From Haliclystus octoradiatus (lineage: Eukaryota; Cnidaria; Staurozoa; Stauromedusae; Haliclystidae), in NCBI GenBank assembly GCA_916610825.1, contig OU744453.1, forward strand, positions 18,068,241-18,132,240: 64,000 bases of DNA, read 5' to 3'. The stretch's first letter is position 1; the number at the start of each line of letters is the position of its first letter. A program made the position numbers and the translations under genes. The notes below the pieces were generated by a model, which saw nothing but the letters and a program-made list of their open reading frames with translations, was not told the DNA's origin and searched no databases. This document shows, piece after piece, positions 45,401-58,377 of this stretch.

Positions 45401-48400
45401 TAGTAGTGATGGGTTGATTAGGGTTTCTTCTGGATTGGTAATAGCGGACAAGAATCTTTTTCATTGACCTTTCATTAACTGTTCATGAAAATTGAGCTAT
45501 TTAATATTCATGAACTCCTGAATTGTCTCACAAAAGTGCAGTTGTTAATCAAAGAATACACGAGAGCCATTTTCTTCAGAATCCAAGATCCTAGTCAATA
45601 AATAGTAGTGATGGGTTGATTAGGGTTTCTTCTGGATTGGTAATTGCGGACAAGAATCTTTTTCATTGACCATTCATTAACTGTTCATGAAAATTGAGCT
45701 ATTTAATATTCATGAACTCATGAATTGTCTCACAAAAGTGCAGTTGTTAATCAAAGAATACACGAGAGCCTTTTTCTTCAGAACCGAAGATCCTAGTCAA
45801 TAAATAGTAGTGATGGGTTGATTAGGGTTTCTTCTGGATTGGTAATTGCGGACAAGAATCTTTTCCATGGACCGTTCATTAACTGTTCATGAAAATTGAG
45901 CTATTTAACATTCATGAACTCATGAATTGTCTCACAAAAGTACAGTTGTTAATCAAAGAATACACAAGAGCCTTTTTCTTCAGAATCGAAGATCCTTAAG
46001 TCAATCAGTAGTAGTGATGAGTTGATTAGGGTTTCTTCTGGATTGGTAATAGCGGACAAGAATCTTTTCCATGGACCGTTCATTAACTGTTCATGAAAAT
46101 TGAGCTATTTAATATTCATGAACTCCTGAATTGTTTCACAAAAGTGCAGTTGTTAATCAAAGAATACACGAGAGCCATTTTCTTCAGAATCCAAGATCCT
46201 AGTCAATAAATAGTAGTGATGGGTTGATTAGGGTTTCTTCTGGATTGGTAATTGCGGACAAGAATCTTTTTCATTGACCATTCATTAACTGTTCATGAAA
46301 ATTGAGCTATTTAATATTCATGAACTCATGAATTGTCTCACAAAAGTGCAGTTGTTAATCAAAGAATACACGAGAGCCTTTTTCTTCAGAATCGAAGATC
46401 CTAGTCAATAAATAGTAGTGATGGGTTGATTAGGGTTTCTTCTGGATTGGTAATTGCGGACAAGAATCTTTTCCATGGACCGTTCATTAACTGTTCATGA
46501 AAATTGAGCTATTTAACATTCATGAACTCATGAATTGTCTCACAAAAGTGCAGTTGTTAATCAAAGAATACACGAGAGCCTTTTTCTTCAGAATCGAAGA
46601 TCCTAGTCAATCAGTAGTAGAGATGGGTTGATTAGGGTTTCTTCTGGATTGGTAATAGCGGACAAGAATCTATTCAGCATTGATTAATCATCCGAAAATA
46701 ATAGACCTATTGTTTACCATGTTTTCTGTCATCTATGGTGAGAAAGTTATGAAATAGGTCTACGGTTTTGTATTTAATTTCTTCAGAAATCTTTCACGAA
46801 AAAGTTTACATGAATGGTATTTTCTCCATAAATAAAATATGATTGAGGTTATTTCTTAATCCATAATAAAATGTATGTTTACAATTAACAGTCCCATAGA
46901 ATTGAAAAATTAGAAATAAAATGAACTGTTCTTATATAAAGTTCATGTACAGTCCATGAAAAAGCACATGAAAATTTCATGAACTGAGAAACACACTTTT
47001 TCGCGGGGGGAGGATACACGAAAATCCCAAATAAATGTATCTTATATACATCATACAGTAAATACTTACACTATAGTACCAGTAGGGCATTCCTGGCATC
47101 CTTCCAATCCAGAACTGATTGTATTGTTGAAGAAAGATCCTGAAGATTAAATATTAAGATTAAGATTAAGATTAAGATTAGATTAAGTTCGCATGATATT
47201 ATAGTATCTAGTGAGGAATGGGCATTAAATGAGAAAGATAGAACAAAAGAATTAGAACAAAAGAATCATAGAAGGGCTTCAATGTAAGCAGCTTCTCATT
47301 GGTTGTTTGGATTACGGAATATTCTGTATTTGGTACCAATGCTAAGTGAAATGAAATACGGAATATTCAGTATATGGCATGTGACACATATCTGTAGCAT
47401 GAGTTGTTATGAGGGATATTCAGTATCATAAAGATTTTGAAGAAAGTTATGAAAAATCGAACGGTTTCGGAAAGTAAACATCGGACCATGGATATGAGGA
47501 CTTAACGAATGTGATACAACATAGAAAATAAACTAATTTACCATTTGGACATGTTTTACATTTTTCACCCCGCTTGCTTAAATATTCTCCTTTACCACAC
47601 GTGATACATCTACAAAAATGAATAATCATAATAAATTTCAATCCAAATTTCCACGGTGAAAAACATTGCAGGAATTCATGAACAGTTCATGAATGTTAAA
47701 AGGCTCTAATTTTCATAAACTGTTCATGAGCTGTTCATGAGCTGTTCTGTTCATGAGCTCTTGAACTGTTTTTCACAAGGGTTAGCTTAGAGTGATGGAG
47801 TCACAGAGTAAGTAATAATTTCTAGGACATGATATCAAGTTAAATATAGTGTTTGTTTACAAACGTTAGAGGCAATAGTAAAGTGTTTATTTTTAACAAC
47901 GTTTCGGCTTGACCCCTGTGATAAATTTCATCACAGCTCATGAACGGTTTGTGAACGTAGAATGGAACAAATTTGCATGAATTTAGTTCATCAACTTTCT
48001 GGGGTTTTTCGAACCAGAGAAAAATGATTGTTTGTAAAAGTTCATTAACTATTCATGAACTATTCATGAACTGTTCATGAAGTTTTATGAATAATTAATA
48101 TTACGTAGTTAGTACATAACTTAGTTCATGAAGAACTTGGCCATTCAAACTTCACGAATACAGTTCATGAAAATTATGCAGTTAAACATTGATGAACAGA
48201 TGTCAATGAACAATTGAAAATAAACAATATTATCTAATTGCAGTAAAATAGTAAACAATGCCAACGTTTGACAAAACAATAGATCATAATAAGAATTATA
48301 AAGAAGCCAGGGACTACACATTTTGATATTGTAGTGTGATCTTTGTCTTTTTTATCATTACTGCTCTAATAGATACAGTAAAACCTGTTATAACGGTCAC

Positions 48401-51400
48401 CTCTAGAAAGCGACCACCTGTCTATAGTGGTCACTAGTGCAATGTTGAAATAGTATTTTCTATTGAATGCGCCCTGTTTATAATGACCACCTGCATATAG
48501 CGGTCAGTTCCTCTATCTCTTATAGGTGGTTGTTATATACAGGTCTCACTGTACTGTAAATACTGTTTGTATAAATGTAATGTAGACGTTTAGATATTCA
48601 TGCAATGTTAAACATTTTAATTGTGTAAAGTGCATATTATATATTTCTTAATTACTTCATCTTAAGCAAGGATATTATACATGACTGTTAAAATAAATAT
48701 AAAATTTCGAAATGTTATTGTTTTTCTTAGGACAGCCAATAACAGATTTTGTAAATATCGGTAAAATAGTTTGTCTCCTTTAAGAGCACCAATATTGACG
48801 GATTAAACTGTACAACTAAGTTTTTGTTGAGAAATATCATTTTTAAAGCTTCTTTGTTAGCCATGCCTTATCATTACATGTAAGAGGGACAGTACATTCT
48901 TCTAATAAGTAAATTTTTCTTCTTATAATTCTTATTATTTTAAATAAGATATTTACCCTAATTCTGAAGTTCGCAATTCACATTTTTCACATTCATTTGC
49001 CCCGCCATTCTCTGCATTTGTAATATTCATTGAATACAATCTCACCCTAAAAAAACAATAATAATTGCATGGTATCATTAAAACACTAGTAACAACGTTT
49101 GCCTTATCAAAGGCCCAGATCCTACAAAAAAGTTTAAAGGAGCAACATTGAACGGCAGTCGCTACGAGTTTAACTTGAATTAAGGTTAGCATAAATGCAA
49201 CGATCAATGTCAGTCATGGCTTAGTATGGTTTCAAATTTCAAGTTTCCGCATGGTTTCTGGCACAGAAACATACAAACGACAAACACACAATGACTCGAA
49301 GCGCGTAGAGCCTACCAGTCATTTTTCCCCCTTCAAGAACAATGGACTTTCCATGAATATTTCATGAGTTTTCCAACAATAATTCATCAAATTCATCATC
49401 GTTATCAATTTTCGGTACAGCGCCGTTGCAGAGATTTTGTCGAAATGGGCTCTACATAAATATGCATGTTATATATTATAGAAATGAATGAATTCCTTTC
49501 CAAAGCAATTATATAATGAATGACCATATTTCAGACACAGTGCTTTATAACTTTTTATTAAAATTAATTACAATCTTCTTTTAAATTGTTTTAAACTTCT
49601 AGAATCTAGGATTCCAGGATTACTACTTTTGTCGGACCCTGTTTAAGGTCTCGCGTTCAGTTCGTTGAACGTTAAGGGCCTATGATTGGGTGTTTCTACT
49701 TGTGGAAAATACATTGCCTTGCAAAAAAACAGTTCACAACCTCATGAACGGTTCATGAACTGTTCATGGATGTTAAATGCAGGTCCAACTTCATGAATTT
49801 GTTTATGAACTTTTCATGGCAGTTTATGAACTGTCCATAAAGAGTTCATGAAGAATATTGAAGTTTTCATGAACAAGTTAAAATTGGGCCATTTAACATT
49901 CATGACTACTGTTTTTTGCAGGATTTGTTTCAAGTTGGTGTTACAATTTTTCTTAGATTGTTTTACCTATCAAATTTGTGATTGTATGTCTTTTCTTCTT
50001 TAGGGTTGTACGGTTTTTCAAATGATAAACGGAATCGGATTTGATCTGATGATTTCACATGATGACTAAGGAGCAAACACAAATAAATTGATTATCAAGG
50101 CAGATCTACTTTTTGAAGCCCATAGGTATCGATCTGGAAGGTCTTAAAATTATCTATCCTTGGCAAGGCTTAATGATTGTATATTTTTGAAAAAACAAGG
50201 CCAAAGCAATAACATCTAGGGATAAAAAATTATCCTCCCACTATACATCAACGTTAAAATAGGGACACCGGGGAACCATATGTTATAAGCAGATGCTCAC
50301 TTCTCCAGCCTAATTAGATGAAGTTTGGATATCAAATAATCAAGTCTTATTTGAATATTAATTTCAACTTGGTATCTTGAACTATAATATTTTCAACAGC
50401 TTCCTATAATTGTGTTTACAATGTGTTGTTTATGGCTGTATTGTTTAATTAAGAATTTAAGCCTTGGTTGTCAGCGACCTGGAATATGTTGTAGCTTTAA
50501 AAATTAAATTCCCCCTTGACCATTCTCAGATAATATGAAAGTTGAATCAACATTGAGGGAGGCAAGACCAGAGATCCTAAAGTTACTTAAAAAAAAATAA
50601 CTAGTTACATCAATTCCCCTGCGAAAGACAGTTCAGGAGTTCATGAACAGTTCATGGATGTTAAATGGCCCCAAATTTTCATGAACTGTTCATGAACTCC
50701 TGAACTGTTTTTCGCAGGGGTTGCTACTTTCCAGGAAAAGTAGTGGCATCTCAGTAGCAGTTACAATACTTTTCTGAATAAATCCAGAAATATCTTAAAC
50801 ACAAATAATGAGACTTGATCAGGGCTCGATAAAATGGGGGGATTCCGGGACGGGGAATCCCAGAAGGCTAGCCCAAATTCAAGGGTAGGAAGAGTAGGAA
50901 TAAAGTTGTACAGTATCCAGGTTTTTAAAATCAGAAGAAAACTAATTTGCTTTCTTTTCTATGGAAGATATATCAAAAGATACACTTTTATCATGAATGT
51001 ATATGAGAATGACCCCTGAATAGAAAGTTGTGAAAATTTATTGATGTAATCAATCAGAAAACATTTGGAGCAAATTTTTGAATACCAGAAGCAAAAATAT
51101 TTTATTGTACCCTGGACTTGATTATGAGAAATATCGAAATGATATATTTAATTATTCATGCACGTTTATTTATCAATAGTATTATGATGTAATATAAAAT
51201 ACAAAATTAAATCAGCTGCTAACAATTGCTAAAGCCCTGGGCAAACAACAGCAACATTTGCGCGACAAATTTGGTTTTGTCTGACACGTATTTTTCGTGT
51301 TCTGAAGCAGTCTTTTCAAGAGCGGCTAAACAGACCCGACTTTCTCAAGACTTTTTTAAAAAAACTCAGACTGAGCTGAAAAAGAAGCCATGGAGAAGCC

Positions 51401-54400
51401 ACAACAGCGAAAGAGTTTGATACATTTCGAACGAAATTGTTCGAAAAGGATAACGAAGACGTTCGACAACAAACAAATAAAATACACGTTGCAACACATC
51501 AGACAAAATAGAAAGAGTGGCTAAACGACAAGGATTTTCGAAGGATATGAAAGTCGCGCAAATGTTGCCGTCGTTTGCCCAGGGCTTAACAAAGCGTTAA
51601 CAGAGTTACCATGGTATCCATGGTAGAAATTGTTAGATTGACCCTACCTCTTGAAGTGTTAGGAGACACTTTGAAGTACAAGACATATCAAATTCAATAA
51701 TAAATAAGGAATGTTCCTTGAAATCATACAGCAATACATAAGTATTGAATAATTGTAATAAAATAATCCAATTGCAATAGAAAATCTGCTAATTTTCAGC
51801 ACTCTATTGAGAAAAACAAAATGGCGGAAAAGGGAAAATAGGCAAATATTAAAAAGTAATCATTACTTGATTTTAAATTCTAAAAGTATCTACAGTAGTT
51901 GCAAGTAGAAATTAATAAAAAGTAACGATAACAAGTAATGTCATCGCTTGAGTAATCAATACTAATATCCCTACCACAGACCATCAGATCAGTGTTCTCT
52001 GCCATCTCAAGCAGTTTGCATCAGATATTGAAATGATAAGTTTATATTATAGGCAGTAAAATACAGTCCTATACACTAGAATGCCACCCTATACACTAGA
52101 ATGCCACCCTATACACTAGAATGCCACCCTATACACTAGAATGCCACCCTATACACTAGAATGCCACCCTATACACTAGAATGCCACCCTATACACTAGA
52201 ATGCCACCCTATACACTAGAATGCCACTCACATGAATTTTGTTTTAGATGTTGGACCTTTCCACGATCTAACTGTATGCAAGCCATGGGCATAATGATAC
52301 TATAAATAGATTAATCAAAACAATGTAAAAGTTGCCCACATCAATGACACAAGATAATAGAGAACAATGAAAAAACGAAGCAAAGCTATTCTTGATACTC
52401 AGGGTTTATAGATATGATGAGATAGCAGTCATTCATACCGCCTGATAATTTTCGTCTGATTATATGATTATATTATTATTATATAATTTTCGTCTGATGA
52501 TTACGCTATACAAGTGTAATAACCCCCTGCGAAAACAGTTCAGGAGTTCACAAACAGTTCATGAACGTTAAATGGCCCCAAATTTTCATGAACTGTTCAT
52601 GAACTGTTCATGAACTGTTTGTTAGTGTCCTGAACTGTTTTTCACACGGGAAATGACAATGCCTTGTTTTTCATTGTTTTATAGATCGAAGTCTATGGAA
52701 GAGTCCTCTAGCTTGATAAAATATCATTGGATAATCTACAAATCAGAAATTGTTAGATTGACCCTACCTCTTGAAGTGTTAGGAGACACTTTGAAGTACA
52801 AGACATATCAAATTCAATAATAAATAAGGAATGTTCTTTTGTAAACTTCGGCACAGTGATGAGCATGACTAATTCCGCGTCATCAGAATGACCACTTCCG
52901 CTGTCTGCAAAATTCTGAGATAGTTCCCAGCCCTTCTCTGATTTACATGCTCTTTCTATAGATAAAAAAAACAAACAAAAGTATAGAAAACACAATCAAA
53001 TGTGTGGATTAAACTTTTTGAAAACACTTCATGAAGATTAAGTGATCCAATTTTCATGAACTGTTTCTTAAGGTGTTTATGAACCGTTCATGAAAAAGTA
53101 CATGAAATTAGGCATTGAACGAGGAACATTCATGAACTGTCTGAAAATTTGTATGCACATAGGACCAATGGTATGAAATTGAACTCTGGAAAGAAGAAAT
53201 GAAGGTTCAATTCTCAACTCTGTCCAATTATTATTATTCCATTTCATTCCTTCCTGCTTTACAAGATTTTCAGATTGGCAAAAACATTTCTTTATGATTC
53301 ATCCAATTTTTTCAAGGTCCCATATGAGCAGAAGGGTAACATAATAGTGTAATGAAATATAGTTGAATCCAGCAACAACGGTACGCTAGGGAGACAAACA
53401 ATTTTACCAGTTTTGACAGAATCTGTTGTTAACGGTAAATATTTAGCAAAGTTTGACCGTAAATTACTCATTCCCCGACTATTTTGGCTTAATGAAAATA
53501 TTCATAGAATACCGTTAAATCCAGAACTGTTATTGCCGGATTTTATTGTATTTCATTTTTTTAAATATAGCATTGAACAATTATTGAGGGTTCTCTATTT
53601 CGATTGGTTGACTGACACTAATCCTTATGCATTAGTTATGGTATGGTAACCATGATGAAATCAATCAACATTAAAAACTTACCAAACTTTGAAAAGCAGC
53701 CCATTTTCATGGAATTACTAGTGATACTTGACCAATATTGTAAATATATTCCAACTTTTGGTGTCGTCGAAACGGGACATGGTTTACATGCTGAAATCAA
53801 GAAGAATATTTTAATACCAAAGTAACCCTCTCCCTGAGATTGGTTATGTTTTATAAAATATTAGGAAGCTATGAATTACAGTCTGATAATTGTACAGTCT
53901 GTGGTGCAGTGATAAGAAGATAAAGACATCAGAAAATTGCGAGTGCAATTTTCAGGCTATTAGATTCATAACTTTATATTCGTTATTTATTTTATGACAT
54001 TATGGTTACCAACATTAGCATCTTTTTGAACTACTTTTGTTCATAAATATGCCGTTTCACTCTTCAAAGCTGCGATTGAATTAATAATTTATTAATCAAT
54101 AATTGAATTGATAATCCATAGCTGCGTTTGAAACAAGAATTTATAGGTACGCTTGGCTACTTGGCAATTCATAGGATTGTAGGTCTACCGTTCAATTCTG
54201 TATAATGTAAATGCAGGCTATGACATTATAGCTTGAGAGTACCCTAGTAACTAGCCAATCATAACTAAGTATACATTGGAGATTTCGTGCAACATCCCCT
54301 GTGAAAAACAGTTCAGGAGTTCATGAACAGTCCAAGAACGTTAAATGACCCGAATTTTCATGAACTGTTCATGAGCTACACTATTCATGAATAGTTCATG

Positions 54401-57400
54401 AACATTTACGAGGGGAAGTTCATGAACAGTTCATGAAAATTCAGGGCTATTTAACGTTCATGAACTGTTCATAAACTCCTGAACTGTTTTTCGTAGGGGA
54501 TGTTATATCATGGATGATACTTTAAACAACTTTACACAATATATATTCCTTACCAGAGCTACCACTGCCATATTGTCCTTTTGGGCAAAATGAACATGAG
54601 CTACCATTTTTAAACTGTCCAGGATTGCATGGAGGACATCTCACTTTTCCTGGCGAAGGAGGAAGTGAAACTGACCCACTTACATCACTGTTACAAATCT
54701 TTGGTTTCACCCAATCATAAATATGCTCTGTCTAAAATAGAATCAGAGAAATGTTACATTAAAATGTATCGTCACAATTTTTAATCATACATTACAGTAT
54801 ATATAATTCTGATTGACAGTCATCTTGTAAGTGCTTGTTTATTTGTGCGGCCTTGGTGTAGTGGCTAGGGCGTTGGACCACGGCCCGCAGGGTCTCAGGT
54901 TCAATTCATGTCCGGAGCATTATAGGTTGGCGTCAGGAAGAGCATCCGGCTATTAAACGCACACAAGCTTCAAAATACTAACAAATTAACCAACCACCCC
55001 GGTGAAAAAAAGCTGCAAGCTTACCCGGTTTATGGATAATGATAAATCCAAAAAATAATATAATAAATAACAACTGTACAGACAAAGAACATATTTGCAC
55101 TGATGAGAAACCGAACGCATGATGTGCGGTTACTCAGCAATCAGCGTACTAATTGTTTTAAAGTGAAACCTGTACATAACAGCCAGCTACTAGGTAGATA
55201 AATTGACCACTATAGACAGGTGGCCTTTAATTATGCAGGTTTGATTCAATAGAAAATATTGTTCAAGACATTGCAAGAGTGGCCACTATAGATAGGTGGC
55301 CGCTGTATAGAGGTGACCGTTATAACAGGTTTGACTGTATATGACATATCATATGTTGTATGTTTTGATCTTTATAAATTAAATCATAACTAAGTTCATG
55401 AGATGCTTGTCTTTCTCACTTCTTTCTTCTTGATTCATACCGAATGTTTTCATTGTATTTTGAGACATGAGATATTTTATTCTGGTGAAATTCAACCAAA
55501 GGAAAATCTGTTTAGTTGATTGGTTAACTTGATAGAATCGCTAGAATGTGGAATTTTGACTTTCTGTGAAACGATTTATGACTTCATGAACAGTTCATGA
55601 AAGTGAAATTGCCTAAATGTTCATGAAAAATTCATGAACAGTTCATGAACCGGTTCATTAATGTGAAATTGCACAAATGTTCATGAAAAATTAATGAAAA
55701 ATTTATGAACCGGTTAATGAATGTGAAATTACCTGAATTTCTATCAAAAATGTATGAATACTGCAGTCCATAAACTGCAGTCAATGTACAGGTTTAGGAA
55801 TGTGAAATTGCCTAGAGTGGGTAAGGGTGTGAATTTTGCTATGGAATGACCCATTGTCTAATGTACAGGAGATCGTGTTAGATTCCTTGTCGGTGCATAT
55901 TTCAGACATATCTAGAGTGACCACTATAGACAGGCAGGTGGCCGCTGTACAGAGGTGACTGTTAAAACAGGCTTCGCTATGTAAGCTAACATACCATCAT
56001 ATCATCATCGCATGATGTCCATGTTTCATAATAATCATTTATGGTACAGGCTGGTCGTTTGGCACAGACGCTTGCACCAGGATCTAAATCAATATTTAAA
56101 AAAGTTACGTCACTATGTGTCATTCTGTATATAACTGTGCAGGTAAATATCAAGCTGTTGTGCCTCGTATATGTGAACCTGTATTCTATGCGTAATTTAC
56201 GTCAGCACCCTATGTACCCTTGTATCCATGTAAGGAGTTCATGAACATTAAATGGCCCAAATTTTTATGAACTGTTTATGAACTGTTCATGTTAACGATA
56301 AAAGCATGACGAACATTTTTCAATATTTCCATGAATTAAACCAATGAAAATAGACAATTGTGCAGTTCATTGACATGGGTTAATCAAATGTGAACTAACT
56401 GTGCTTGACACAGGAAAGATACCTATTACTAGAAGAATTCCCTAGAACTTGTGAATGTGTAAATGTATGATCTAAATTCGGGAGTAAATTGACAGTTATG
56501 GGGAATTGGAAAAAAAATAAACTGATGAGCTAAGCTTTCATAGCACCACGAGAAACATGCAAGGAGAAAAGGAGGCATCAGAAAATCAAGATTAGCCATC
56601 ATTAATGATTTTTGCTTTGATTTTCTCCTGAAGTAACATGAGTATCTGTAGGTAGTGGTATGGTTGTTGTCATATATGTATATTGTAACTTCCGTTAATC
56701 GCATCGTTCTCTACACGTATATAATCAACTGCAACAGGTAATCTCTCTTTCCTTCCACTGCGAAAAACAGTTCAGGAGTTCATGAACAGTTCATGAACGC
56801 TAAATGGCTCCAATTTTCCTGAACTGTTCATGAACAATTCATGAACCCTCATAGACAGTTCATGAACAGTTCATGAATAGTTCATGAAAATTTGGGGCCA
56901 TTTAACGTTCATGAACTGTTTATGAACTGTTCATGAACTGTTCATTTACTCCTGAACTATTTTCGCAGGGGTTGTAACCGTTGTAGGGTCAACAATCTAA
57001 TACATCACATTTAATAAATATGCAGTTTTATCCAACACTCAGAGCCCTACATATCTGTTGTTTGTAAAATACCTTGAAATTTACGGGTCTGAAGCATCTA
57101 GGTAAGGATTTGGATGCTTCAAAGCTTTTAAGCAATCAGATAGCATGGATCAAAATTATTATGTTCTATTTAAGAAACATGACTGTTATAACATATTTCA
57201 TTGGTGAAACTATAAAACTTGATATGTCATAGTTATTTAACAATATATAGTGCATCCTTGGTGTAGTGGATTGGATTTGGACCTCAGCCCGCAGGGTCTT
57301 GGGTTCAATCTCTGACAGAAGCACTATTGGTTGGCGTCAGAAAGGGCATCCTGCCATAAAATGCACAAACGCTTCAAAACTATTAATCAATTAACCAGCC

Positions 57401-58345
57401 AACCCAGTGAAAAAAGCCTTAAGCTCACCCGGATTGCTGACAAAACAAATAGAAAATAACAAGTCTAACTCACCGGCATATTCATCTCGTTTGCATTGTG
57501 TACAAACATTAGAATCAGCGAGGGAGAATGTATCTTTCTCACAAACTTTACATCTGAAATATGTTAAGATATACAAATATAAATAATATAACATATCATA
57601 TATTATATAACCATCAGTGGTATACAGGGTGGTCCGTCATTGAGAGAAGCCGTATTTGGTAATTTTCACATTTCACACCTTCTAACCAATCAGTGAACTC
57701 CATTTACTGCCGTGACAACAAGTTTCATTTGTTAGTTCTATTAAAATTCAGAATGTTTCAAATTATAAATTTAAATTTCATCGGAATGTATAATAATGAC
57801 GGAAAGGTTTGAAGCTTTGGGGTTGAATTTTCCGATCAAGATAGAAGTTTAGCAGCCTTATTCGCAATGCATATACTTTAAGTTTACCATAGTTACATCA
57901 GTTACATTTGAAACTGTACAACTACACATTACGATTTTACTAGCGTTCAATATATCCTCTGCAAAAACAGTTCATGTAAAGTTATCGGTCGATCTAATGC
58001 TTTCTTGTTTTCATCAACATTGATGATATGTTAAGGATTAGTGATAAGTCAATGGAGCTACGTCATTGTCAACCAATCAGATTAAGGTTCATATTCTCAT
58101 CAATTTCATCGATGCTAGTGAAAACAAAAAGTAATATGCCAACTTTGCCAACTCTTTACCAACAGCGTCAAGAAAAATAGAATATTCATTATATTCACAA
58201 TGTTATTGAAATTTTTGACTGTCTTCAAAATCAAGAAAAAGAAAATTCAACCCAAACCAATTGTGAGGGTATTGGCTATATCTAAAACATCAAATGTAAA
58301 TCAGTTCTTTGAAAAAAGTTTGTATAACTTAAAGGTTCTGAATAA

Positions 58346-58377
<32 letters not shown>

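Noticed and set aside
43644..46674. CRISPR-like regularly spaced repeat
   Set aside because: Whole 203-bp units repeat with no unique spacers, in an intron of an animal gene.
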